NCBI GenBank assembly: GCA_014529385.2
Contig: CM043948.1
Location: 77,424,291-77,488,290, forward strand
DNA: 64,000 bases
Reading direction: 5' to 3'
DNA from: Adiantum capillus-veneris
Lineage: Eukaryota; Streptophyta; Polypodiopsida; Polypodiales; Pteridaceae
Below are positions 1-12,502 of the stretch, piece by piece. How positions within the stretch are numbered: position 1 is the stretch's first letter; the number at the start of each line of letters is the position of its first letter. The notes beneath the pieces were generated by a model that saw only the letters and a list, made by a program, of their open reading frames with translations, made no database searches and was not told the DNA's origin. Position numbers and translations under genes: made by a program.

Positions 1-1
1 C

Positions 2-1515
2 AAAGAAGAATGGACGAAGAGCATGCAAGTGGAGATGGACTCACTACATCGCAACCAAACATGGGAGTTGGTTGAGTTGCCTAAAGGTAAGCGGGCAGTT
101 CAAAACAAATGGGTGTACAAGCTAAAGGAAGAAGAAGGTGGGAAGAAAAGGTACAAGTCTAGGCTTGTGGTAAAAGGTTTTTCTCAAAAGAAAGGTATTG
201 ACTTCAATGAAATATTTTCTCCTATTGTAAAAATGAACTCAATTAGGCTTGTCTTAAGCCTTGTGGCTGCTCATGATCTAAATCTCGAGCAAATGGATGT
301 AAATACGGCATTCCCTCACGGTGACTTAAAGGAGGAAATCTACATGCTTCAACCAAAGGGGTATGAAGTAAAAGGTGAGGAGAAAATGGTTTGCAGATTA
401 AAGAAGAGCTTGTATGGTTTAAAGCAAGCATCAAGACAATGGTACTTGAAGTTTGATCGATGGATGTTGGATCATGGATTCACAAGATGCAACTCGGATC
501 ACTGCGTCTACACGGAGAATTTGGGAGATGGGAAATTCATCATCCTAATGTTGTATGTTGATGACATGTTGATTGCAAGTGCTAACATGCAGGACATCAA
601 AGACCTAAAAGAGGAGCTGTCCAAATCTTTTTCAATGAATGATTTAGGTGCTGCAAAGAGGATACTTGGTATGAAAATATCAAGGGACAGGACGAAGAAG
701 ACAATAAAGCTATCTCAAGAAGATTACATCAAGAAGGTACTAGAAAGGTTTGCAATGCAAATGCAAAACCGGTTTCTACACCTTTGGCTGGTCATTTTAA
801 ACTAACGAAGGATATGTGTCCAAAGACACAAGAGGAGATAGCCTATATGTCTAAAGTTCCATATGCTGCAGCGGTAGGTTCTCTAATGTATGCTATGGTC
901 TGGACAAGGCCAAACATTGCACATGCAGTGGGAGTTGTGAGTAGGTTCATGGACAACCCAAGTAAAGAGCATTGGCAAGCTGTGAAGTGGATACTTAGGT
1001 ATCTAAAAGGGACAACAACAAATGCTTTGTATTTTGGAGGAACTGATATTTTTCTAGAAGGGTATGCTGATGCAGGTATGGCAGGTGACAAAGATACTCG
1101 AAGGAGCACTACTGGCTATGTGCTCACGGTTGGAGGCACAGCAGTAAGCTGGGCTTCAAAGCTGCAGAAAGTGGTTTCACTTTCTACCGCGGAAGCAGAG
1201 TATGTAGCAATGACGGAGGCAAGCAAAGAAATTCAATGGCTTCACAGATTCTTAGAAGAGCTTGGATTCAAACAAGACAATTGTGTCTTGTACAGTGATA
1301 GCCAAAGCGCTATCCATCTTGCGAAGAACTCACCCTTTCATTCAAGGACAAAGCACATTGAGGTGAGATATCACTTCATACGCACTCTTTTGGAAGAGGG
1401 ACAACTAAAGCTAGGAAAGGTGCATACAAGTGAAAATCCTGCAGACATGTTTACAAAGGTGTTCAACAAGGATAAGTTGAGCTTTTGCTCATCTTCAATC
1501 GGCATTCAAGGATAA
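2..1515 (+). pseudogene. copia Pol: reverse transcriptase and RNase H, frameshifted
   Basis: The reading frame is open from the window edge (EEWTKSMQVEMDSL is the usual copia approach to the RT domain). The RT core has the expected landmarks: NKWVYKLK, SRLVVKGFSQKKGIDFNE, the first-catalytic-Asp region MDVNTAF, SLYGLKQASRQW and the active-site LYVDDM near 553-570. The frame is lost at about 757-785, where a repeated GCAAATGCAAAA-like stretch suggests a slippage indel, and resumes from 784. The downstream part holds the copia RNase H signature (YADAGMAGDKDTRRSTTGY, SLSTAEAEYVA, SDSQSAIHLAKN) and the usual C-terminal RTKHIEVRYHFIR. One indel is the only clear break, so the copy is fairly young but cannot make a full polyprotein. 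Confidence 0.92.
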
Positions 1516-1575
1516 GAAGCCAGAATGGAAAGCAGTCACAGGTTTGGTTTGGATATCAGTCTCCAAGTGGGAGAT

Positions 1576-2344
1576 TGTTAAGTATGGAGCCTGATTTACC
1601 CTTGTAATTTTTTGTAGTAAAAGCGCACATTTGTAAGGCCCCCATTATGAGGAGAAGCCATCGTGCGTGAAGGAAAATCACTCTCCGGAAAGCAAAATTT
1701 TCACGGACAAGAATCAGCGGCAACTTTAAAGGCCTCGGGGGCGGAGGCCTCCGAGACTTTTTTTTTCGCCGGAATATTATTTTTCGCTGGAATATTATGG
1801 TCGGACGGCGGCCGGAAAGTGGTCGGAAAACAACCGGTCGGTTGGCCGATGGCCGGTGGTCGGAAGTCAATGGCCGGTGGCCGGTGGCCGAATTCAAAAG
1901 CAGACTTGTCTTCTCAAGGGCGGCCACACATGAGCGGATTGGAGGGTCCGATTTGGACTTATTCGCACAAGGGCGGCTACACATGGCTGTCTCTCATAAG
2001 AGAGGGCAGCCCTTTTGGCCTATAAAAGAAGGCCATTTCTACACACATTTCATAGTGTGAAGTTGATGCAACAAGGTGAGTGTGAGGTGGTGAGAGTGAA
2101 GCAAGGCGGGAGCTCCATTAAGGGTATAATCCCTTTGTAAACTACTTCTTGTTTTGAAGTACTAAAGCCATTGAGTGGCTGCTTTCCCGTGGACGTAGCC
2201 CACATTGGGTGAACCACGTATATCGTGTGTACTCTCTCTCTCTCTCTCTCTCTCTCTACTCTATAATATCGTGTATATAAATCTGTCTCTCTCCATTAAG
2301 TAATCTACTCAATTATCTATTTAGCTACGTCTTATTTCCTAACA
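1576..2344 (+). repeat. copia 3' LTR
   Basis: The LTR is 769 bp with terminal TGTTA...TAACA. It directly follows the purine tract AAGTGGGAGA, the classic copia PPT-LTR junction. It contains a TATA box, GC-rich CGGCCGG-type direct repeats (about 1800-1890) and a (CT)n tract at 2230-2258. Confidence 0.9.
2021..2028 (+). promoter_or_regulatory. TATA box of the copia LTR
   Basis: TATAAAAG lies in a GC-rich setting inside the LTR, about 320 bp before its 3' end. It is a plausible promoter for the genomic RNA. No experimental start site can be inferred. Confidence 0.55.
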
Positions 2345-3007
<663 letters not shown>

Positions 3008-3099
3008 AGCCAAACACTAATGTCATCACCCAATGTTCAGCCTCTGTGTAGGACATCTCCCCTGGACTGATGACCTGACTTTCAAAGTAGACGGTGTCA
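3008..3099 (-). pseudogene. gypsy element B: RNase H fragment, separated piece
   Basis: Read on the minus strand, this 92-bp stretch encodes VYFESQVISPGEMSYTEAE followed by HWVMTLVFG. That is the start of a Ty3/gypsy RNase H (compare YFSSRMMTPSEKGYTAVE in element A of this window). It continues the RNase H piece at 11738-11896, from which it is separated by element E. Beyond 3008 the similarity fades. The rest of the RNase H and the integrase of B are not recognisable to the left. Confidence 0.7.
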
Positions 3100-4236
3100 T
3101 GAGTTTTTTGGAGCAAGGGATTGCTTATATGTACATATACGTGCATGGTGCATCAAATAAAGAATTGCCCATTTTTCAAAGCCAGGTGGTTACGTGGGGC
3201 CCACATGTGTACAGGTAGGACAGGGTGTACATAGTGCATCGATTTTCACTATTACCAGTACTAGTGTGTTTTTTCTACAATAATGAGGAGTTTCTAGCGC
3301 GTAAAACTTCTCGAGGAAGCTATCCCCGGGCCGACGACATGAGGTAAGCACGTGCGACAAATGGCATCTAGTGGCGTCAGGAGGCCGAACGGGGTCAATA
3401 TTTGCACGTGGATGAATATGGACACAACGTGGGTGTTTTCTTGTGAGAGTTATGCAGAAAGGTCATCATGAGGACCATATTTTGGGGCCACTTCACGTGG
3501 TGGCGGGATGCATTATTGGAAAATGCTGAGTGCCAGGTGTGCGGATGATGCAAAAAAGGTGACAACTATGCACTGCGAGGTCAGTTTTTGGCCTGTTCGG
3601 GGTCCGTTTGAGGTCATCTAAAAGTCCAAGGGTGCCCAAGTAATAAAGATAAGTGTGGGAACTGAAAAAACTGAGAGAAGACCAGAAAAAAACGTGGAGA
3701 AGAGAGGAGGAACAGCCGCAGGTGTGTTTTTGGGGTTTTTGGAGCCTGTTTTGGCTGTAAACTGTTCAACTGAGGTCGGATTTGAGCACTTTGACATTGT
3801 AGACTGGGGTTTTGGGCCGTTTCGGACGCGATGGCGCTATCTATTTTGCCAAATTCCTCACTCTTTTTTTGCTGTTTTTCTGTGTAATCTTCTCTGGTGA
3901 GTGAAGCCTCTGCTTAACTTTGTGGTTGTATTTGGTGTATTTCTTCAATACTGTGTAAACTATTCGCCCCATTGGTGTTGGCCCAAGCTCTATTGTATCT
4001 AAACATCAGAAATTCTCCTCTTTTGAGCTATGTTTTTGTGTGTGTGTGTGTGTGTTTCTCTCTGTGTGGAATGGGTAAACAGACAGTCTCTCTCCTCTCA
4101 CTCCATAGGTGTGTTCCTTGTCTCGGCCAGGTGTGTTGTGTCAGCCGAGTGGTGCCCCATAGTGATGTGTGTATCTTCCCAAGAGTGTGTGTCGGGTCAT
4201 TATAGAGGTGTTCTGTGTGTTTCCATCCCGCTCACA
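3100..4236 (+). repeat. E 5' LTR
   Basis: The LTR runs from TGAGTTTTTTGGAG to CCCGCTCACA. It matches 10598-11737 along its whole length with scattered substitutions. It includes a (TG)n tract at about 4036-4054. Confidence 0.88.
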
Positions 4237-4242
4237 TTCTTT

Positions 4243-4260
4243 TGGCGCCCCCACGGAGGA
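4243..4260 (+). promoter_or_regulatory. primer-binding-site-like sequence of E
   Basis: TGGCGCCCCCACGGAGGA lies 6 bases after the LTR. It starts with TGG as a tRNA-primed site should. It resembles the equivalent site of element A (22020-22037), but I cannot assign the tRNA. Confidence 0.5.
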
Positions 4261-5237
4261 TCTTCTTCGAGTACCTTCTGCTTCGAGCTTCAAGATTCGA
4301 GATTCGAGATTATAGGTTACTGATTACAGATTACACGTTATAGGTTACAGGGACAGGTACAGGTAGCTGGAGTTCAGTGTTACACTCAGAATGGGAGTTA
4401 GTTACGGTTGTGTTGATATTGTACGTTACTTGTGGAAACTGCCATTGTACGCCTTTGTGGAGCCATATACGGTTTTATTTGGCAATCCCAGCCATTTCTA
4501 AGACTTGGTCTGGAAGATAGTCATTTCTGAGACTTGACTATACACGATTTTCATTAGCCTTCGTGTGAGGGTCGATAGCGTGAGGTTTTATTGAGTTGGG
4601 GGATTCTCAAATGTGGAGATCCTTTCGGTGATACAGGTAGCTGGAGCACCCTTTTCATGACCTTGCCATAGGTTATGTACTAGTGGTTCCTACTTGATGC
4701 TCGGGTTCTATTGTTGGCAGTTTATGCATACATATACAATCTATATTCTGGGTTCACACTGCTCTACTTCTAGGGAAACTCTGCCAAAAGTTTTTCAAGT
4801 TGTGCTGGATGGTTTTTTGGTTTTTGAGCCATTTATGCTGTTATGCTGCTGAAATTCTGGCAAAATCAGAGGATAAGACATGTGTGCTTCCTTGGGAGCT
4901 GCATGATTGACTTTAATGGATGATCAAAATGGCCCTCAATTCACTCATTTTCATTTAACTCAGAGAATCCAAATAAATGTTCATGTGTCCAGGAAGATTT
5001 TTTTCCAGCAGCGCATAGTCTTTATGTTCGGGCCAACAAGATTAAGGGAGATACTGGAATGTCCTTTGCCTGTTGTAATTCCGATGATCAACTATGAAAC
5101 CTCATTTGATGTGTATGTGTTTGTCCTTATCTAAAGTTGAGCTCCATTGAAGTTTCTGGGAATTGAGTCAGTCAAAAATTTTGGGTTCTTGCACGTGTAT
5201 TCGAAGGGGTTCTCAAAGCATTATAACTTGGGTAGCC
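4261..5237 (+). other. E leader, no gene seen
   Basis: This is the untranslated leader between the primer site and gag. It holds only short unrelated ORFs and no domain that I recognise. Confidence 0.6.
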
Positions 5238-7348
5238 ATGGCTTTCTCTTATCCGGAGTTTCATGGAAGAAGTGATGAATATGTGGAAGAATTTTTGGAA
5301 AAGATGGAGGTTGCATGCATTAGCAACCAGATTCATGACCCTGCGCAGATGTTACGCCTTCTCCAAATTTGTTTGAAGAGTGATGCATGAGTTTGGTCTA
5401 AAGCATTTGAGGAGGAGTTGCGTGTGGTTGATCCACTTGTAAGATTGAGTTGGGACAATCTAAGGCATGGATTGGAAGTGGAGTTTGTGAAGATAGAAGA
5501 TCCTGACAAAGTGTGGCAAGAAGTACAGGCTTTGGTGCAGAAGGAAGGTGAGCCAGTAGATGCGTACATACGTAAGTTTTCATTGGCATGGGAGCGGATG
5601 TGCAAGGTCTTAGCACCACAGGTACCTCCACCTGACATGATGAAGAAGGATAGGTTCTTGACTGGTCTTTGGGAGAATATACGTTGGAGAGTGAAGCTAA
5701 AGAAGCCTAGGACATATGAAGATGCATTGGAGGTAGCAAGGAACAAAGAGTGGAAATTAAGAAAAATGAGCCAGTTAGGGGTGGAGTCTTTGCCCATGAA
5801 TTCTTCACAAGGTCGCATGCCAGGGGTTCATCATGAACCAGTGGTTTCTGTTACTCCTCAATTTATGCCAGCAGTGGTCACTACAATAGTGCAAGATGAT
5901 GGGCTAAGGCAAGCCATGAGGCAAGTGGTAGATTTAATGAAGAATCTCAGCCCAAACATGCTAGGTCAAGTAGGAAATAATCGAGGTCGAGGGAGGTTTG
6001 CAAATCAGCCAGGAGGTGAAGAAAGACCCAGGAATGGTGTTTGACAAAGCAATGGTAGGTTCTGGAGGCAGACGCCCACATGTTATAATTGTGAAGAGTT
6101 GGGCCACATCAGCCCGCAATGTGATAAGCCACCAAGGATGGGTGGAGACATGTATCCATTGCCAAAACAGGTGCTAACTAGGTCGCATGATTATGACATC
6201 GAAATTAAGGGAGATGAAGGAACCAGTGGATTAACCCAGGAGGAAAAGGGAAAGACAAAAGTGTTAAGTGTGGTTACCTTAGAGAAGGCATCAAAGCTAA
6301 AGGATACATTAGTGATGCCTATTGGGAAGAGGACGACAGAGGACAAGGAAGGAAGAAGTGTCCCAGGTCCTAGTAAGAAGAAGAAAAAGAGTCATGAAGG
6401 TGAGAATGTCAAGGCCAAGAGGAAAAGGAGAGCTCGTCGAAAGTTTCATGTTTCAGATTTTCCACTAGGGGATGGGCAATTAAGCTATGAATTGAAGGAG
6501 GATATGACAAGGAGGAAGGCAGATGTTACTTTTGGGCAGCTTATAGAGATGGTGCCTAAACTAAAGCGACAGTGGAAGAGGATGGTTAACCCAATGGAGA
6601 AAGAGCCAGAGAGAGGTTCAATGAAGGTGTTGGCAATGGATGAGCTACCAGATATTTGTCCAATAGTAGATGTGTGGCACAAAAGAAAAAATTTGGGACA
6701 AGGTTATGTGGATGGTCGAGCCCAAATATGTGCCATAACACACTCATGCGTTGAGAAGATGGGTCTCACAGTGAGTGGGGTGTTAGGTTTCCGGATCAGA
6801 TTGGCAAATCATCAGAGAGTAAAATGTTTGGGTGTTGCAAAGAGCTTAGAAGTGGAAGCATATGATGCAAAGGCGGTGGTTGATTTTCATGTGATGCCAG
6901 CAGGGTTGGGAGCATATCCTATTATCCTGGGCAGACCATGGTTGTGTGCAGTGGGAGCTGTTCAAGATTGGCGACATGGTACTATTAGCCTCTATGGAAA
7001 GACAGGTGCCAAGAAGCTATATAATATGGATACAAGGAAATGATTCGAAGAGCTTTATGAAGATGAGGGTGATTCTAGTGATGAATACTATTCTACAGTG
7101 ACAGATGAGGACAATGATAGCACTACCAGTAGTGATGAGGATGCTGATGTTGCATTCCTTTTGATGGATAAAGAAATACAAGAGTCTGGTTTAGTTGCAT
7201 TTGCAAATGAGGTTGAAGATGAAAGCAAAGGGCCTTATGAAGTGATTGAAGGGCCGATGCAAACCAAGGTTGAATTGTCAAAGAAGCAGGAATTGATGAC
7301 ACAAATGATCAGTGGAGACCTCTCAACTATGGAGAAGAGATATATTTG
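5238..7348 (+). pseudogene. E Gag-protease
   Basis: One frame runs from ATG at 5238 (MAFSYPEFHGRSDEYVEEFL) and is broken by TGA at 5388, 6042 and 7041. The gag core has the Retrotrans_gag pattern (VDAYIRKFSLAWERM, KKDRFLTGLWENIRWRV). A CCHC zinc knuckle (CYNCEELGHISPQC) is encoded at about 6079-6120. The aspartic-protease region follows: GYVDGRAQIC stands where DSGA is expected, and YPIILGRPWL is the flap-distal motif, about 6915-6950. The catalytic site reads DGR rather than DSG or DTG, so the protease may be inactive even without the stops. The frame changes near 7346 into pol. Confidence 0.85.
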
Positions 7349-10300
7349 CAAATGCTGGCTAGTTTTTCTGATTTGTTCATTACTTCATATGAAGAGATCA
7401 GAGGGTTCAAGGGCGAAGAGATGCATATAGAGCTGAAAGAAGGTGCTAAGCCAGTGAGACAAAGGCTAAGAAGGATGGGTCAAGAGCAAATGGAAGCCTT
7501 GCGAGAAGAGGTGGACAAGTTATTGAAGGCAGGGTTCATAGTTCCAGTAGAGACCACAGAATGGGTGAGTCCAGTAGTAGTCAGTCCAAAGAAGGATGGG
7601 AAGTGGAGGATTTGTGTAGATTTTAAGCCCTTAAATGCAGCCACTAAGAAGAACCCATATCCTCTTCCATTCATTGATCAGATCTTGGATTCAGTGGCTG
7701 GTTATGAGAGGTACAATGTGTGTGATGGTTTTTCAGGCTATTTTCAATTGAAGATTGCTCTTAAAGACCGCACAAAGACAACTCTCATTACGCCATGGGG
7801 CTGCTATTGCTACATGGTATTGCCATTTGGGTTGACAAATGGACCATCCTTTTATCAAGAGAGAGCAAATTGGGTATTGGCACCATTCATTGGTAGTTGT
7901 GTTAAAGCTTTTATGGAAGACTTCTGTGTCTACAGCAGTAGGGCTGAACACCATGAGAAGCTGCAGATGGTATTGGCTCAATATGATGAATGTGGAGGAC
8001 AACTAAATCCAAAGAAATGTCATCTAGCACAGCCAAGGGTGAAGTTATTGGGCCATATGGTGTCAGAAAATGGCATTGAGGCTGATCCAGACAAGGTTAA
8101 TTCTATTATTCTTCTTCCATCACCTACGAGTACGAAGTACTTGGCAACCTTTATACACAAAGTGAAGTACATGGCACGGTTTATTCCATTGTCTTCTCAC
8201 CTTCTTTATCCATTACAACAAGTGGCAAAGCATGATCCATTGCAATGGGATGACAAGTGTGAAGAAGTGTTTCAAGAGGTGAAAGAGGTGTTAGGGGGGT
8301 TGTCAGCCATGCAGGCTCCTGATTGGGATAACGTTTTTTATGTAAATCCATCAATAGGGTGTGATGCCATTGGAGCTATGTTATTGCAAAAGGGTAAGGG
8401 AAGTCATTATATGAGGCCAGTGTATTGTGCAAGCCGAGTGAAGTTGGTAGCAGAGAGAAAGTTCTCGGAAGTAGAGCTAGGGATGGCCAGTGTAATATTT
8501 GCTTGTCGATGATTTTGTCATTACTTGCTACCACGACCTTTTGTTTTCTTGACGAGTTGTGCCTTTTTGCCTCAGTTAATTAATGGCACTAACATGTCAA
8601 ATGTGGTGAAGAAATGGGTAATTGAGCTGCAAGAGTTTGAGTTCTCTTTTTTAGTGGAAGACAGTACAAGAGCTACCCTAGCTGATTTGTTGACTTACAA
8701 GGAGAATCCCCTTCTTGTTAAAAAAGAGGTGGTGAGAAAGGTAGTCAAAGAAGTGCCACAGATCAACAATGCACATGTGTTGTTCTTTGATGGCTCATAC
8801 AGAAAGAGCCATGATGCAGCTTCAGGGGGTATAGCACTCTATGATCCAGAGGGAAGCTAGTATGCAAGAGGGTTCAAGTTGGATGCGCATAGTAACAATG
8901 AGGCTGAATATGCTACATTGGAAGCTCGATTACACATTTGTTTGAAGCATGGAGTTAGAAGGTTGAGCATAAAAGGTGATGCCTTGTTAGTTGTGAAGCA
9001 AGTGCTGGGTGTGTGGAAGAGCAAGAACACCTCATTGAAGGAAATGTGCTTCAGAATTAAAGGCCTGTTAAAAAAGTTTGAGGCATGGAGCATCAGACAC
9101 ATTGAACGTGCTCTAAATGGAGAGGCACATGAAGCAGCTCAAAGCATGATTGGGGAGCTATTTGTGTTGAGGACCACTTTATCTCTTTGTCATGGCCTGG
9201 GAAGTTTGGCTCAAGAAGAGGAGTTTTTGCTAGCAGGAATCATTCCAAAGGAGATTCAGAAGTCTAAGAAGTATGGTTTTCTGTGTAGAGCATCCATGTA
9301 CAAATTGATGGGTGATGTCTTGTACATGAAAGGGGCTGATCTCATGTTGAGACGTGTACCTTGGCGGGAGGATATTTATAGAGTGATGGAAGAGAATCAT
9401 GAAGGTGCATGTGGCGGCCATTTTTCTCTAAAGATCACTTTGCATAAGATCTTGCAAGAGGGGTATGTCTGGCCTAGTTTGCACAAGGATGTTCACCATT
9501 GGTGTAGGTCTTGCAATAGGTGTCAAGCATTTGGGAAGAGAGTGTTGAAGCCAGAGTTACGAAAAACCATTATGGCATTTGATGTGTTTGAAAAGTGGGG
9601 GATTGATGCAATAGGCCCATTACCTATCACAAGCAGGGGCAAAAGCTATATTTTGACTGCAGTGGACTATCTCTCTAGATGGGCAGAGGCTATAGCAGTA
9701 AAACAAATCACTGCAAAGGATGTGGAAAAATTTGTGTATGATGAAATATGTTGCAAGTTTGGGGTGCCACTGGAGCTACTTTCGGATAAGGGGCCTGGCT
9801 TTAGAGCTAAACTGCTAGATTTTTTATGTGCAAAGATGAAGATTATGCATCAGCATACCACTCCTTATTACCCGTGGTGTAATGGCTTAAATGAAAGATT
9901 CAATGGTGAGTTGGTACAAATTCTTTCAAAAGTGACAGAGCACCAAGGAAAGAATTGGGATTTGGAATTGCCTAGTGCATTATGGGCTTACTGTACTTCG
10001 GTGAAGACAGGTAGAGGGTTTACTCCATTTCATTTGGTGTATGGAAAGGAAGCACTATTGCCTGTAGAGGTAGAGTTGTCTGCGGTCAAGATGTTAGAGA
10101 AGTTGCTTGAGCCGCCTAGTGATGCATTCACAGAGAGGCTCTTGTAGTTACAAGAAGTTTAGCTGGATAGGATGAGCGCATTGGAACATTATAAGCAGAT
10201 GCAAGATAGGGCTTTGGCAAAGATAAATGAAAATGTCAAGAGTAATGGTATCAAGAAGCATGACTTGGTTTTGCGCTACAACAGTAAGCTGGACAACACC

Positions 10301-10564
10301 TTCCAAAAGAAGTTTCAAATTAAGTGGGAAGGCCCTTTCAAGGTAGTGGAGTCTTTTCCAAATGGCACATATCAGCTGGCTAACCTGGATGGTGTTTTAC
10401 ATAAGTCAAGGGTAAATGGATTGCGTCTTAAATTGTATCATGCTAGATTGATGATGGTGGAGCAAGATGAGTTGTCTGTGGAGGAAGTAATGTTGGTAAG
10501 GGATGAGGAGACCTGTGATGCGGCGAGTCTCATATCTCTCTTTGTTGCTGCTTATCATGAATGA
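7346..10564 (+). pseudogene. E Pol: RT, RNase H, second RNase H, integrase
   Basis: One frame runs through 7346-10564 with stops at 8510 (TGA), 8858, 10145 and 10160 (TAG). The RT has GKWRICVDFKPLNAATKK, CDGFSGYFQLKIA and LPFGLTNGPSFYQ. The catalytic box is FMEDF where element A has FIDDF, so one of the paired Asp residues is Glu. RNase H follows, then a second RNase H (VLFFDGSYRK, DAHSNNEAEYATLEA, at about 8775-9130) as in Tat-type plant elements. The integrase has the H2C2 finger (HWCRSCNRCQ), D (KWGIDAIGPL), D (LLSDKGPGF) and E (GLNERFNGEL). The C-terminus ends FKVVESFPNGTYQLANLDG. No chromodomain is visible. Confidence 0.9.
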
Positions 10565-10597
10565 TGTAGCAGGCTAGGGGATGGGTAAATTATTTCA

Positions 10598-11737
10598 GGA
10601 GTTTTTTGGAGAAAGGGATTGCGCATATGTACATACACATGCATGGTGCATCAAATAAAGAATTTCCCATTTTCCAGAGCCAGGTGGTTACGTGGGGCCC
10701 ACATGTGTATAGGTAGGACAACATGTACATAGTGCATCTATTTTCACTATCACCAGTACCAGTATGTTTTTTCTACAATAATGAGGAGTTTATAGCGCGT
10801 AAAAATTCTTGAGGAATCTATCTGCGGGCCGAAGACATGAGGTAAGCAGGTGCGTCAGATGGAATCTAGTGGCGCCAGGAGGGCGAACGGGGTCAATATT
10901 TGCACGCGGATGAGGACAGACACAACGTGGGTGTTTTCTTGTGAGAGTTATGCAGAAAGGTCGTCATTAGGACCACTTTTTGGGGCCACTTCACGTGGTT
11001 GCGAGACGCATTATTGAAAAGAAATGAGTGCCAGGTGTGCGGATGATGCAAAAAGGTGACAACTATGCACTGCGAGGTCAGTTTTTTGCCTGTTCGGGGA
11101 CCGTTTGAGGTCATTTAAAAGGCCAAGGGTGCCCAAGTAATAAAGATAAGTGTGGGAGATGAAAAAACTGAGAGAAGACCAGAAAAAAACGTGGAGAAGA
11201 GAGGAGGAACAGCCGCAGGTGTGTTTTTGGGGTTTTTGGAGCCTGTTTTGGCTGTAAACTGCTCAACTGAGGTCGGATTTTAGCACTTTGACATTGTATA
11301 CTGGTGTTTTGGGCCGTTTTGGACGCGATGGCGCTATCCATTTTGCCAAATTACTCACTCTTTTTCTGTTTTTTTTCTGTGTAATCTTCTCCGGTGAGTG
11401 AAGCCTCTGCTTAACTTTGTGGTTGTACCTGGTGTATTTCTTCAATACTGTGTAAACTATTCGCCCCATTGGTGTTGGCCCAAGCTCTATTGTATCTAAA
11501 CATCAGAAATTCTCCTCTTTTGAGCTGAGTTTTTGTGTGTGTGTGTGTGTGTCTCTCTCTCTCTCTGTGGAGTGGGTAAACAAACAATCTCTCTCCTCTC
11601 ACTCCATAGGTGTGTTCCCTGTCTCGAACAGGTGTGTTGTGTCAGTCGAGTGGTGCCCCATAGTGGTGTGTGTATCTTCCCAAGAGTGTGTGTCGGGTCG
11701 TTATAGAGGTGTTCTGTGTGTTTTCATCCCGCTCACA
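10598..11737 (+). repeat. E 3' LTR
   Basis: This copy matches the 5' LTR at 3100-4236 nearly end to end. Its first bases read GGAG where the 5' copy has TGAG, a substitution in the terminal TG. It ends CCCGCTCACA at 11737 and is preceded by a weak purine run (AGGCTAGGGGATGGG, 10571-10585). Confidence 0.88.
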
Positions 11738-11896
11738 ATGGGTTTGTAGCATCATCACAATTTCTATAATAGGAGTGCACCAATTTCAAACTTACCCACC
11801 GTCATAGCAACATAAAAATCATCCTCATGATTGGGAGGACAAACAATAGGCAATTGACATAGGATCTCTTTAACCCTGTCAAAGGCTACCTGTGTG
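11738..11896 (-). pseudogene. gypsy element B: RNase H piece between E and the hAT
   Basis: On the minus strand this encodes VAFDRVKEILCQLP followed by DDFYVAMTVGKFEIGALLL, the connection/RNase H start of a Ty3/gypsy Pol. The piece ends with one copy of the hAT target duplication at 11889-11896. If the hAT and one duplication are removed, its first codons join WNEDTQ from 19464-19490 in frame (WNEDTQVAFDRVKE). The last codons before element E carry further stops. Confidence 0.85.
11889..11896. repeat. hAT target-site duplication, left copy
   Basis: CCTGTGTG is repeated exactly at 19464-19471. Eight bases is the hAT superfamily length, and the match does not extend further on either side. Confidence 0.93.
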
Positions 11897-12502
11897 CTGC
11901 GTTGCATTAATACGCCCGTATAACAAAAATTATACGTATAAAACGTCAATATACGCCGTATCTCCGAATAATTATTGAATATCCGTATAAAACATTTTTC
12001 GATCGAAAAATATATCGATTGAAAAAAAGTATATATATACAATCGTCGCCGTATTCGATCGAAAAGCATTGTGGAATTTCTTAGGATTTGGAGAGCTTGG
12101 AGCTTCTGAGAGTTTGCCAGATAGAGACGGCGACTTTGATTTACAGCGGTTTTCAGGTATATTTTTTAAATTTTCAATAAATATTAACTTTTTTTTTGTG
12201 TTGTGCCAGACTTGTGTGGTGCAGTAGTTTTGGCTCTCACCACAAAGTTGGCTTGCAGGTCGTAGACCACTTCGTGGTGTGTAGCCATAGGCCCATATGG
12301 CTCACTCCAGAGGTGTATAGAATATAGTTTTCTTTCCCGTGGTGTGTAGTTATATAACTCACTCCAGGTAAGGCTTAGGGTAAATTTAGATTCTCACTCG
12401 TATGGTGTAGTAGTATATCTCTCACCATAGAGATGAGTTAGGATTAGAGGTTGACTCGTGGAGTGTAGTAGGCATGATGCTACACCTCTCACTTCAGAGT
12501 GG
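11897..12502. repeat. hAT left subterminal region
   Basis: Beyond the terminal repeat this AT-rich non-coding stretch has repeated GTGTAG...CTCTCACC/CTCACT motifs (about 12225-12495). Reverse-complement relatives (GGTGAGAG, GTGAGAGTAC) recur near the right end at about 18890-19195. Such subterminal motifs are typical transposase-binding arrays; that role is inferred. Confidence 0.55.

Larger units (their letters stand above)
1..2344 (+). mobile_element. Ty1/copia retrotransposon, 3' portion
   Basis: The window opens inside the pol gene of a copia element. In order there are reverse transcriptase, RNase H, a purine-rich tract (about 1565-1574) and a complete 3' LTR that begins TGTTAAG and ends CCTAACA. 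The 5' LTR, gag, protease and integrase lie outside the window. The 5 bases after the LTR (2345-2349, GGAAG) would be one copy of the target duplication, but the other copy is out of view. Confidence 0.93.
3100..11737 (+). mobile_element. Ty3/gypsy retrotransposon E, two LTRs, decayed
   Basis: Two closely matching LTRs (3100-4236 and 10598-11737) flank gag, protease, RT, RNase H, a second RNase H and integrase in the usual gypsy order. The element splits the RNase H of the antisense element B. I see no clean target duplication: the bases outside are TGTCA and ATGGG, so the outer few bases may have been altered. The coding region carries several stop codons and at least one frameshift. Confidence 0.92.

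Noticed and set aside
5333-5818. 161-codon minus-strand ORF across the E gag
   Set aside because: Shadow of the sense gag frame, which carries the recognisable domain.
3095-11742. Target-site duplication for element E
   Set aside because: The bases outside the LTRs (TGTCA and ATGGG) do not match, and small shifts of the boundary do not give a convincing pair.
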